The notes under the pieces: generated by a model
Told to the model about the DNA's origin: nothing
The model's input: the letters and a program-made list of their open reading frames with translations, nothing else
The model's database searches: none
Source of the DNA: Permianibacter fluminis
Lineage (GTDB): Bacteria > Pseudomonadota > Gammaproteobacteria > Enterobacterales > Permianibacteraceae
DNA length: 64,000 nt
Direction of reading: 5' to 3'
Assembly: GCF_013179735.1 (NCBI RefSeq)
Contig: NZ_JABMEG010000001.1
Coordinates: 620,001-684,000, forward strand
Made by a program: the position numbers and the translations under genes
Shown: positions 8,459 through 16,329 of the stretch, piece after piece
How positions within the stretch are numbered: position 1 is the stretch's first letter
Layout of the letters: every line of letters begins with the position of its first letter

Positions 8459-8698
8459 GGTGACCACAGCGAAACGGTAGCGGGGCACGCCAACAGTGCA
8501 TTGCTTGATGCACTGGTGCTCCCTGCCACTTGCCGATTTTCACCCCGCCTTGTGCCGGTAACGGCAGTCAGGTTCTTGCTTTGTTTTCCGGTTGCTGTCA
8601 GGCCCGAAGTCCGTCTGCGCGTTGGCGCGGCCTATGCCGCGCGAAGGAGCTGTTGTCCGCTGATTTCCATCACGCAACGCAAATACGGAGTCACAACC

Positions 8699-9757
8699 AT
8701 GAAAAACAATCGTGCGAGACGTTTCATTCTGATCCTCGGCAGCCTGTTGTGCGGCCCGGTCGCACTCGCGGCAAACTACACCTACAGTGTCGCCTGCGGC
8801 ACGGCCAACCACACGGTGACCACCAGCACGGCGACGCTGCTGGTCGGTGGCGCCGAGGCCGGTGCCACGGGGGAAGTCGAAGCCACCCAATGGTTACTGA
8901 ACAACGCCAAGGGTGGCGATTATCTGGTCCTGCGCACCGGCGGCACCGGTGGTCAGGCGTCGTGGGTGTGCAGCAACTTCGGCAGCAGCATTGGTTCCGC
9001 AGCGGAATTGTCGATTGACAACCGCACCGGCGCCAACGATGCCACGGTTGCCCAGAAAATCCGCGATGCCGAAATCATTTTCATTGCCGGCGGCGATCAA
9101 AACAAATACGAGGATTACTGGAAAGACACCGCGGTGGAAACGGCCCTGAATGATCATGTCCGGGTCAGCCGCGAACCGATCGGCGGCACCAGCGCTGGCC
9201 TGGCGATACTCGGTCAGTCCTATTACGCCCCGGCCGGCACCGGCGTGCTGTCAAAAGAAATTCTCGACAATCCCTTCCACACCAACACCCGTGACATCAA
9301 TCACGGCGATTTTCTGCTGCACCCGCAGCTGGCTAATGTCATCACCGACACGCACCTGAATCGCATCACCGGCAGTGGCCGCAACGCCGAAACCCGGCAC
9401 GGTCGCGTGCTCGGCTTTCTGGCGCGCAGTGTTGCTGCCCGCAATACCCTGGATGCCCGCGCGATCGGTGTCGATGAAGGCACTTTCATCGCCCTTGATG
9501 GCAGCGGCAACGCCAAGGTCTACGGCATCGGTCGGGCCTATTTCCTGAAGCCCAATGTCTACCCTGAGCGCATTCAGAGTGGTAGCACGCTGATCTGGAA
9601 CAGCGGCAACACGGCCGTCACGGTGTACTGGATTCAGGGCAGCCGAACCGGTAACGGCAGCTTCAGCTTTACCAACTGGTCCGGCACCGGTGGCACGCAA
9701 AAATACTGGTATACCAGTGGCGGCTACAGCGGCTTCAATTGTCAGCGCGGCTGCTGA
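8699..9757 (+). CDS. secreted cyanophycinase-like peptidase (S51 family)
   Basis: Predicted exported serine hydrolase of 352 residues. A signal peptide covers roughly residues 1-24 (basic start, hydrophobic core, ALAAN cleavage region). The S51 nucleophile elbow is GGTSAG with Ser165, preceded by IIFIAGGDQNKY, the conserved strand of cyanophycinases and dipeptidase E relatives. GDFLLHPQL and RHGRVLGFLAR further support the cyanophycinase branch. The last 70-80 residues are Gly/Ser/Thr-rich, end in two cysteines, and are an addition to the catalytic core. ATG at 8699 follows GGAG. Cyanophycinases release beta-Asp-Arg dipeptides; an extracellular form would scavenge polymer from other cells. 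A sharp terminator follows. Confidence 0.85.
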   Translation: MKNNRARRFILILGSLLCGPVALAANYTYSVACGTANHTVTTSTATLLVGGAEAGATGEVEATQWLLNNAKGGDYLVLRTGGTGGQASWVCSNFGSSIGSAAELSIDNRTGANDATVAQKIRDAEIIFIAGGDQNKYEDYWKDTAVETALNDHVRVSREPIGGTSAGLAILGQSYYAPAGTGVLSKEILDNPFHTNTRDINHGDFLLHPQLANVITDTHLNRITGSGRNAETRHGRVLGFLARSVAARNTLDARAIGVDEGTFIALDGSGNAKVYGIGRAYFLKPNVYPERIQSGSTLIWNSGNTAVTVYWIQGSRTGNGSFSFTNWSGTGGTQKYWYTSGGYSGFNCQRGC

Positions 9758-9774
9758 TTTGGCCAAACAAAAAG

Positions 9775-9798
9775 ACCCGCCTCCCGGCGGGTTTTTTT
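9775..9798 (+). terminator. rho-independent terminator of the cyanophycinase gene
   Basis: Seven-base stem ACCCGCC/GGCGGGT with a TCCC loop and a run of seven T, 17 bases after the stop codon. Confidence 0.93.
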
Positions 9799-9979
9799 GT
9801 GATTGTCTTTTCTGGCGCCGGCTTTTCTGCTGTTGCCATCTCGCATTCTGCGGAGACAGCTCACCATTCAGGCTGGTCGTGTGCGGATCGCTTCTGTGCT
9901 AGGGTACGGCGGACTCGGGCGCACGGTTTTCGCCCGGCAGCGGCGGATAATCTCTGTCGCACACTTGCCAAGGATTGCC

Positions 9980-10795
9980 ATGCGCCAGCCCATGAAACCC
10001 CGACTTTGGTGTCACCTGACCGAAGAACCAAAACAGCGTTTGCCAGTACCGGATATCCGCGCCAGCAAAGCGAAGCTGGTGCGCAGCTATCCGGAGTTGG
10101 TGCAGGCAGTCGCCAAGCTGGCATTCCACAACCCGGAATACGCACTGTTTTATCGCGGCCAGTCCACTGAGCATTTCAACTCACAGCAGCAAAGTAGTTG
10201 CTATCCGACGCTGTATCGCAGCAGCAGTAACGGCCGTTTGAAAGATCGCGAGTTGCAACAACGGCTGAGCCAGCTGGAACATTATCGGACTGCCATCGCC
10301 ACCGCGTTCAAACAGGCGAAGTTGCCCGGACACGATAAGCTGGAGAAATTCCCGGAGCTGGCGTGGTCGGTGCTGCAACATTACGAGGTGTGCCCGACGC
10401 CTTTGCTCGATGTCACCCATTCGCTGCGCGTTGCCGCGTCGTTTGCCACCGGCAAGGAGCAGGATGGCATTGTCTATGTGTATGCGCTGCCACACCCGAG
10501 TGGCACGCTGACCTATTCTGCAGAAGAAGAATTGCTGATGGTGCGCCTGCTCGGCATTTGTCCGCCCGATGCCAAGCGGCCGTATTTTCAGGAAGGCTAT
10601 CTGGTCGGCTCGTTTCCAGTGGTGCGCGAACGGCGCGGTCCGCATCTCGACGTTGCGCGGCGCTTGATCGGCAAGTTCCAGTTGCGGGCAAAAGCGTTCT
10701 GGAGCGCCGACTTTCCGCGCATTCCGGTCGCAGCGCTGTATCCAGGCAAGGACAGCATTCAGCAACTGTGTGCCGGATTGTCGGCGCCGACCTGA
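9980..10795 (+). CDS. FRG-domain protein
   Basis: A 271-residue soluble protein with the FRG domain. The signature FYRGQ is at 57-61, YPTLYR at 75-80, and QHYE with PTPLLDVT at 133-146, followed by the ASFA helix. FRG domains are found alone and in toxin-like or phage-defence settings, but their biochemical activity is not established to my knowledge. The ATG at 9980 follows AAGG; an in-frame start at 9803 would overlap the upstream terminator and gives no homology-like sequence. A GNAT gene follows 90 bp downstream. No toxin or defence partner is adjacent. Role unknown. Confidence 0.75.
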   Translation: MRQPMKPRLWCHLTEEPKQRLPVPDIRASKAKLVRSYPELVQAVAKLAFHNPEYALFYRGQSTEHFNSQQQSSCYPTLYRSSSNGRLKDRELQQRLSQLEHYRTAIATAFKQAKLPGHDKLEKFPELAWSVLQHYEVCPTPLLDVTHSLRVAASFATGKEQDGIVYVYALPHPSGTLTYSAEEELLMVRLLGICPPDAKRPYFQEGYLVGSFPVVRERRGPHLDVARRLIGKFQLRAKAFWSADFPRIPVAALYPGKDSIQQLCAGLSAPT

Positions 10796-10885
10796 GTCAG
10801 CCTGATCCGGAAACCACGGTTGTGTTCGGCGATGGCCAGCGCGACAATCGCGAACCACATCGACTGCAATGACGCTGGCCCGATC

Positions 10886-11440
10886 ATGTTTCCCGTCCTG
10901 AACACCGAGCGACTGTCGCTGCGGCCTCCGCGCGCTAACGACATCGATGATCTGTTTGCGCTGTTCTCGGATCCGCGTATCACCGAGGTCTGGAGTCACG
11001 AGGCCTGGACTGAACGTGCTCAGGCAGAATCCCTACTGCAGAATATCGTCGCCAAAGCCCAAAGCGGTGAGTTGTTCCAGTGGGCCATTACCCTTGCTGG
11101 CGTTGATCGGCTGATTGGTACCGCAACACTGAGTGCGGTTGATCACCGCCATCGCCATTGCATGATTGGCTACGCGCTGATGCCGAGTCATCAAGGCAAG
11201 GGCTATGCCCGCGAAGCCGCCGGCGCGCTGATACGGCACGCCTTTACCGGATTGCAGTTGCACCGCATCGGCGCCGATCTGGAGCCGGATAACGCCGGCT
11301 CACGCAAGCTGCTGGAAGCGTTTGGTTTTCAGGTCGAAGGCCGCTTGCGTGACACCTATTGGCTCAATGGTCGCTGGTATGATTCGCTGATTATGAGTTT
11401 GTTGGAATCGGATTGGCGGGCGCGGCAATCGCCGGCGTAG
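10886..11440 (+). CDS. GNAT acetyltransferase, RimJ/RimL type
   Basis: A 184-residue N-acetyltransferase. It starts with the RimL-like ERLSLRPPRANDIDDLFALFSDPR and has the acetyl-CoA loop region PSHQGKGYAREAAGALIRHAF at about residues 104-123, then the LEPDNAGSRKLLEAFGFQVEGRLRD block typical of the RimJ/RimL group. No clear ribosome site precedes the ATG at 10886; other in-frame starts upstream are less likely because the fold begins at MFPVLNTERL. The substrate could be a ribosomal protein N-terminus or a small amine; sequence does not decide. Confidence 0.85.
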   Translation: MFPVLNTERLSLRPPRANDIDDLFALFSDPRITEVWSHEAWTERAQAESLLQNIVAKAQSGELFQWAITLAGVDRLIGTATLSAVDHRHRHCMIGYALMPSHQGKGYAREAAGALIRHAFTGLQLHRIGADLEPDNAGSRKLLEAFGFQVEGRLRDTYWLNGRWYDSLIMSLLESDWRARQSPA

Positions 11441-11468
11441 GCTGTTTCCTGTCGTAATCGGCGTATTG

Positions 11469-11530
11469 TGTAGGAGCGGCCTTGGCCGCGATAACTCGTT
11501 CGGACAATCGCGGCCAAGGCCGCTCCTACA
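11469..11530. repeat. REP-like palindrome, copy 2
   Basis: Arms TGTAGGAGCGGCCTTGGCCG (and onward) and its complement, separated by a 14-base loop. Same sequence as copy 1 at 2170 apart from the loop. It lies between the GNAT gene and ada. Confidence 0.88.
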
Positions 11531-11663
11531 AGTCCTGACTCGAGTCCCCGCCCCACGCCAATATCGTGTTCAGTTTTCGGTGGAGTCTGTTTGCCGTTGG
11601 CCGGACCATGGCGGTCGTGTTCCGTCCAACCCGACTCAGCGGTAACCCGCACGGAGGTCCGCC

Positions 11664-12707
11664 ATGACCACAGCCCAACTGAAGCCACGTGAAATGGCCA
11701 AGGCGTTTTATGATCAAAACGCTGACTACGACGGCCTGTTTTTTGTTGGCGTCAAAACCACCGGCATATTCTGCCGGCCATCCTGTTCCGCGCGCCGGCC
11801 TAAACCGGAAAACGTCAGCTATTTCCACGATGCCGATACTGCAGCGCAAGCTGGCTTTCGCGCCTGCAAGCGCTGCCATCCGCTGAACGCCGACGGCAGG
11901 CCGCCAACCTGGGTGCAAACCCTGCTCAAGGCGCTGGAGCAAAGCGCCGACGGCCGTCTGCCGGATGAACGCATGCGCGAACTGGGCGTCGATCCGGCGC
12001 GGGCCCGGCGCTATTTTCGCCAGCATCACGGCATGACCTTTCAAGCCTGGGCGCGCAGCCGGCGTCTGAACGAAGCACGCGAGACGATCCGCAGCGGCGA
12101 GCAAGCCAGCAAGGCGATTCGGGGTTACAGCTCGGAAAGCGGTTTTCGCTCGGCGTTTGATCGTGCCTTCGGTCACGCCCCCGGCGCCAGCGCGAAACAA
12201 GCCAGCATCATCACCGCGCAAATCGAATCGCCAGTCGGTCCGCTGCTTGCCGGCGTTACCGATGACGGCGTCTGCCTGCTCGAATTCGTCATGCAGAAAC
12301 GCCACACCCGCCAACTCGAAGCGATCTGCAAATGGCTGCAATGCAAAGCCGTGCCAGGTGAGCACAAATGGTTGAAGGCGCTGCGCAAACAACTGGCGGA
12401 ATATTTTGCCGGTTCGCGCCAGCAGTTCGATTTGCCACTGATCTATCCCGGCACCAGTTTCCAGCAGAGCGTCTGGCAACAACTGCAGGGCATTCCTTAT
12501 GGTGAAACTATTTCCTATCAGGAGTTGGCGCGCCGGGTCGGCGATGAAAATGCCAGCCGCGCCGTCGGCACCGCCAACGGTTGCAATCGCCTGGCCATCA
12601 TCATTCCCTGCCACCGCGTCGTGAACAAATCCGGCAATCTCGGCGGCTACGGCGGCGGCCTGCATCGCAAGAGCTGGTTGTTGAAGCTGGAGCGGGGGGA
12701 ATTGTGA
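11664..12707 (+). CDS. ada: bifunctional Ada: methyl-phosphotriester/O6-methylguanine repair and transcription activator
   Basis: Alkylation-damage sensor and repair protein of 347 residues (E. coli Ada 354). The N-terminal zinc site is C37, C41, C68 and C71; in the family the first of these accepts methyl from phosphotriesters. An AraC-type HTH follows at roughly 85-175. The C-terminal methyltransferase domain carries the acceptor cysteine C316 in PCHRVV, with the NRLAIIIPCHR and GGYGGG motifs intact. GGAGG lies 5 bases before the ATG at 11664. Ada normally activates its own promoter when methylated; I could not identify the binding box. All catalytic residues are present, so it should be functional. 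Confidence 0.96.
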   Translation: MTTAQLKPREMAKAFYDQNADYDGLFFVGVKTTGIFCRPSCSARRPKPENVSYFHDADTAAQAGFRACKRCHPLNADGRPPTWVQTLLKALEQSADGRLPDERMRELGVDPARARRYFRQHHGMTFQAWARSRRLNEARETIRSGEQASKAIRGYSSESGFRSAFDRAFGHAPGASAKQASIITAQIESPVGPLLAGVTDDGVCLLEFVMQKRHTRQLEAICKWLQCKAVPGEHKWLKALRKQLAEYFAGSRQQFDLPLIYPGTSFQQSVWQQLQGIPYGETISYQELARRVGDENASRAVGTANGCNRLAIIIPCHRVVNKSGNLGGYGGGLHRKSWLLKLERGEL

Positions 12708-12810
12708 GGGGATTGTTGGGTGTGGTTTGCGTCGTGTGTGATTTTGGCTGCGTTGTTAAGATGGAGCGGCAATAGCCAGACGCTAATGCGCGATTCAATA
12801 TCGAAGCGGC

Positions 12811-12895
12811 AAATACCCCCTCCTGACCTCCCCCTTTACAGGGGGAGGAACGGTTTTGCTCCCTCTCCTGTTAAGGGGAGGGCCGGGGTGGGGTA
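12811..12895. repeat. C-rich palindrome, inverted pair upstream of the DUF559 gene (copy C)
   Basis: Forward unit at 12811-12849 (TACCCCCTCCTGACC, CCCCCTTTACAGGGGGAGG) and an opposite-facing diverged unit at about 12859-12895 (CCCTCTCCTGTTAAGGGGAG, then GGGGTAG). It ends 49 bases before the DUF559 start codon. Confidence 0.87.
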
Positions 12896-12944
12896 GTTGC
12901 CGCTCCGCTACCGGATGCTATTTGCAAGCCATGGAGGCGAAGCA

Positions 12945-13313
12945 ATGGGTTTCACTTTCAACCGCAAATCCAGCGCAGAGTTCCGCCGCGAACTGCGCAA
13001 CAACCCGACAGCACCAGAACATCGACTTTGGCAAGCGCTGCGCGGTGAACAACTCGGCGTGAAGTTTCGCCGGCAGCACAATATGGGTTCCTACATTGTC
13101 GACTTTTACTGCGCAGAAGCCAGACTCGTTATCGAAGTAGACGGTGACAGTCATTACACCGACACCGAAGCTCGCCAGTACGACAGTGACCGCGACGCTT
13201 ATCTGGCAGAACTGGGCTTGCAGGTTGTTCGGGTCACGAATCAGGATGTCATCGATAATCTGCCCGGGGTTTTGCAACACATCGCGATAACGTTGCAATC
13301 CAAGGACTGCTGA
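12945..13313 (+). CDS. DUF559 endonuclease-like protein
   Basis: A 122-residue protein of the DUF559 family, related to the very-short-patch/PD-(D/E)xK nuclease fold. The core motif VDFYCAEARLVIEVDGDSHY occupies residues 52-71 and supplies the putative metal ligands D53, E64 and D66, with H70. The N-terminal EFRRELRNNPTAPEHRLWQAL is also typical. GGAGG precedes the ATG. The gene is bracketed on both sides by inverted pairs of the C-rich palindrome, 49 bp before and 10 bp after. No methyltransferase or restriction partner is nearby. A nuclease activity is inferred from the fold; no member's job is settled as far as I know. Confidence 0.88.
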   Translation: MGFTFNRKSSAEFRRELRNNPTAPEHRLWQALRGEQLGVKFRRQHNMGSYIVDFYCAEARLVIEVDGDSHYTDTEARQYDSDRDAYLAELGLQVVRVTNQDVIDNLPGVLQHIAITLQSKDC

Positions 13314-13323
13314 GTTCCGCGCG

Positions 13324-13398
13324 ACTACTACCTCCTCCTGACCTCCCCCTTCACAGGAGGAGGAACAGTCTTGCCCCCTCCCCCTGACAGGGGAGAGA
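13324..13398. repeat. C-rich palindrome, pair downstream of the DUF559 gene (copy D)
   Basis: Forward unit at 13324-13363 (CTACCTCCTCCTGACC, CCCCTTCACAGGAGGAGG) and a second unit at about 13373-13398 (CCCCTCCCCCTGACAGGGG). It starts 10 bases after the DUF559 stop. Confidence 0.85.
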
Positions 13399-13546
13399 GT
13401 CGTATTGCGCGGAGCCATGTTGGCCATCAAATGCTCCGCCGTTCTGAGCGGTAGCCCATCTCCGCTATCTGCGTTACTGTACCGACCGAATCAGCGGCGC
13501 CAGTGTATTACCGAGGCGCCGCGCAAAAAGATAACGGGGGACGAAC

Positions 13547-15610
13547 GTGAATCTGGCATGGCCGCGCATGGCGCTGTGGGTGGTGTTGGGCTTGGTGGCG
13601 ACGGGTGGTTTGGCCACCATTGCCTTGCATCAGGGCGAGACGATCAACGCGCTGTGGCTGGTGGTGACGGCGCTGTCGGTGTACGCCATCGGTTATCGGT
13701 TTTATGCCCGCTTTATCACCGACCGCGTCTTGCAGTTGAACGATCAACGGCTGACGCCGGCGCACGTGGTCAACGACGGCAAGGATTTTGTGCCGACCCA
13801 CAAGGCGGTGCTGTTCGGTCATCACTTTGCTGCGATTGCCGGGGCCGGTCCGTTGATCGGCCCGGTGCTCGCCGCGCAGATGGGTTATCTGCCCGGCACG
13901 ATCTGGCTGGTGGTCGGCGTGGTGTTTGCCGGCGCAGTGCAGGACATGGTGGTGCTGTTTGCCTCGACGCGGCGCAACGGCAAATCGCTCGGCGACATGA
14001 TCCGTGAAGAGATCGGCACCTTTGCCGGCAAGCTGGCGATGTTCGGCATTCTCGCGATCATGATCATTCTGCTCGCCGTGCTGGCACTCGTTGTCGTGAA
14101 AGCGTTGATCGGCAGCCCCTGGGGTGTCAGCACACTGGTGCTGACCATTCCTATCGCGGTGTTCATGGGCGTGTATCTGCGTTATCTGCGGCCGGGCCGG
14201 GTCGGTGAAGTGTCGCTGATCGGCGTGGTGTTGCTGGTGCTGTCGCTGTATGCCGGGCAGGAAATCGCGCACTCACCGGCGCTGGCGGCGTGGTTTGATC
14301 TGGACGGCAAGACGCTGGCCTGGGGATTGATCGGTTATGGTTTTATCGCCTCGGTGTTGCCCGTCTGGCTGTTGCTGGCACCGCGCGATTATCTCAGCAC
14401 CTTCCTGAAAATCGGCACCATTTTTGGTTTGGCGATTGGCATTGCCATTACGCTGCCGGAATTGCACATGCCGGCGCTGACCTCGTTCACCGATGGCAGC
14501 GGTCCGGTGTTTGCCGGCAGTCTGTTTCCGTTCCTGTTTATCACCATCGCCTGCGGTACTGTGTCCGGCTTTCATGCCTTGGTGGCGTCCGGCACCACAC
14601 CCAAATTGATTGAACGCGAATCGCATATCCGGCCGATTGGTTACGGCGCCATGTTGATGGAGTCGTTCGTTGCGGTGATGGCCATGGTTGCGGCTTGCGT
14701 GCTGACACCGGGCGTTTATTTTGCACTTAACAGTCCGGCGGCGCTGATTGGCACCACGCCGGAACAGGCAGCAGCGGTCATCAACAGCTGGGGCTTTGTC
14801 ATCACACCGGATGTGCTGGTGCAGACCGCCAAGGACATTGGCGAGAGCAGTATCCTGTCGCGCGCCGGTGGCGCGCCGACGCTGGCCGTTGGCATGGCGC
14901 AGATTTTCAGCAGCGTGTTCGGCGGCCCCGCGATGATGGCGTTCTGGTATCACTTCGCCATTCTGTTTGAAGCGCTGTTCATTCTGACCACGCTTGATGC
15001 CGGTACCCGCGTCGGCCGGTTCATGATTCAGGATCTGCTTGGCCAGTACGTGCCCAAACTGGGCCACACCCATTCACTGACCGCCAATCTCGTGGCGACG
15101 TCGTTGTGTGTGTTTGGCTGGGGTTATTTCCTTTACCAAGGCGTAATTGATCCGCTCGGCGGCATCAATACGCTGTGGCCGTTGTTCGGTATCGCCAATC
15201 AGATGCTGGCGGCGATGGCGCTGCTGTTTGCCACCGTGCTGCTGGTCAAGATGCGGCGCGGTTTGCTGGTCTGGGTGACCGCACTGCCGGCGGCGTGGTT
15301 GTTGATTGTGACCCTTACGGCCAGCTGGCAAAAACTGTTTCACGACAACGTTCGCATCGGCTTTCTTTCGCACGCTGAGAAATTCCGTGCCGCGCTGGAA
15401 CGCGGCGAGATTTTGCCACCAGCGAAGTCGCTCGATGACATGAGTCGCATTGTGTTGAACGACCAGATCAACGCCGGTCTGTGCGCGCTGTTTGCGCTGA
15501 TTGTGATCGCGATGGCGGTGGTGGCCTTGCGTGCTTGCCTGCGCATCTGGCGCGGTGAAGCGCCAGCGCTGAAAGAAGCGCCGTTTCAGGCGGCGGTGAC
15601 GCAGTCGTGA
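13547..15610 (+). CDS. cstA: carbon starvation protein CstA, inner-membrane peptide/pyruvate transporter
   Basis: Polytopic inner-membrane protein of 687 residues (E. coli CstA 701). CstA-family members import pyruvate or small peptides when carbon is short. Conserved stretches include DFVPTHKAVLFGHHFAAIAG near residues 86-105, AGPLIGPVLAAQMGYLPG, and FVITPDV and LTTLDAGTR later. Translation starts at GTG 13547 behind a GGGGGA stretch. The family partner YbdD is encoded downstream, but 390 bp of tandem repeat intervenes instead of the usual short gap. The last 57 bases of the reading frame are themselves the source of the repeat. Substrate, peptide versus pyruvate, is not decided by the sequence. 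Confidence 0.96.
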   Translation: MNLAWPRMALWVVLGLVATGGLATIALHQGETINALWLVVTALSVYAIGYRFYARFITDRVLQLNDQRLTPAHVVNDGKDFVPTHKAVLFGHHFAAIAGAGPLIGPVLAAQMGYLPGTIWLVVGVVFAGAVQDMVVLFASTRRNGKSLGDMIREEIGTFAGKLAMFGILAIMIILLAVLALVVVKALIGSPWGVSTLVLTIPIAVFMGVYLRYLRPGRVGEVSLIGVVLLVLSLYAGQEIAHSPALAAWFDLDGKTLAWGLIGYGFIASVLPVWLLLAPRDYLSTFLKIGTIFGLAIGIAITLPELHMPALTSFTDGSGPVFAGSLFPFLFITIACGTVSGFHALVASGTTPKLIERESHIRPIGYGAMLMESFVAVMAMVAACVLTPGVYFALNSPAALIGTTPEQAAAVINSWGFVITPDVLVQTAKDIGESSILSRAGGAPTLAVGMAQIFSSVFGGPAMMAFWYHFAILFEALFILTTLDAGTRVGRFMIQDLLGQYVPKLGHTHSLTANLVATSLCVFGWGYFLYQGVIDPLGGINTLWPLFGIANQMLAAMALLFATVLLVKMRRGLLVWVTALPAAWLLIVTLTASWQKLFHDNVRIGFLSHAEKFRAALERGEILPPAKSLDDMSRIVLNDQINAGLCALFALIVIAMAVVALRACLRIWRGEAPALKEAPFQAAVTQS

Positions 15611-15630
15611 TGCAGTCATGAGGAGGAGCG

Positions 15631-15922
15631 GCAACTACCCCCTCCCGGCCTCCCCCTTCACAGGGGGAGGAGCGAAAGACTTCCGTCGCAAGGAAAGCGC
15701 CGGTGTTGAACGAAGCGTCGTTTCTGGCGGCGGTGACGCAGTCGTGATGCGGGGCGGCAACTACCCCCTCCCGGCCTCCCCCTTCACAGGGGGAGGAGCG
15801 AAAGACTTCCGTCGCAAGGAAAGCGCCGGCGCTGAAAGAAGCACTGCTTCAGGCAGCGGTGACGCAATCGTGATTCGGGGCGGCAACTACCCCCTCCCGG
15901 CCTCCCCCTTCACAGGGGGAGG
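15631..15922. repeat. 126-bp tandem repeat, three C-rich palindromes carrying copies of the cstA 3' end
   Basis: The C-rich element starts at 15631, 15757 and 15883, an exact 126-bp period. Between copies there are diverged duplicates of the last codons and stop of cstA: 15694-15750 and 15820-15876 align with cstA 15557-15613. Because 126 is a multiple of three, one frame stays open from 15618 to 15950; I regard that as a by-product of the repeat. The remaining intergenic sequence to 16000 holds only the ybdD ribosome site. Confidence 0.92.
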
Positions 15923-16000
15923 TGCAAAGAACTCCCGAGACAAGGAATGAGGTGGAGTAAGTGCCGCGCCCCACCACAAACGATAAGCAGGAGCTGATTC

Positions 16001-16204
16001 ATGGCCAGCACCACAATCGGATTAACGCTCGGGCACTGGCGTGAAGCGCTCGACCGCCTGCTCGGCTTGCCCAATTACGAGCGCTATCTGACGCATATGC
16101 GGGCCAGCCATCCTGACCAGCCGGTACTCAATCGGCGGGCGTTCTATGATCAGGCCCAGCGCAGCCGTTATGAAAGCGGCAGCGACCGACCGCGTTGCTG
16201 CTGA
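16001..16204 (+). CDS. YbdD/YjiX-family small protein, CstA partner
   Basis: A 67-residue cytoplasmic protein of the YbdD/YjiX (DUF466) family. It carries the family pattern: a LLGLPNYERYLTHMRASHP segment at residues 20-38, then a cysteine-containing basic tail. E. coli YbdD and YjiX are 65 and 67 residues, so this is full length. In E. coli it is required for the CstA/BtsT type carriers to transport pyruvate. AGGAG lies 7 bases before the ATG. It should belong to the cstA transcript, provided that the repeats between the two genes do not terminate transcription. Confidence 0.92.
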   Translation: MASTTIGLTLGHWREALDRLLGLPNYERYLTHMRASHPDQPVLNRRAFYDQAQRSRYESGSDRPRCC

Positions 16205-16329
16205 TCCGGGCGCGCCATGCCCACGATCGTTTGATCGCGCGCAAACCCAAGCGATTTCGTCACGGTCCGTTAAGCCCAAGCTAATCCGCAGGGTTCATGC
16301 TTGGGCCCAGTACTGATGGAGGCATGATC

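Noticed and set aside
11526-12665. 379-codon open frame on the minus strand
   Set aside because: Antisense to ada, whose catalytic cysteines are all in frame on the plus strand.
13508-15073. Two long antisense frames (254 and 266 codons) in cstA
   Set aside because: His/Gln/Arg-rich shadow frames of a membrane protein gene.
15618-15950. 110-codon frame over the tandem repeat
   Set aside because: Open only because the repeat period is a multiple of three; its product would be three copies of an NYPLPASPFTGGG-type translation of the C-rich element. No ribosome site of its own.
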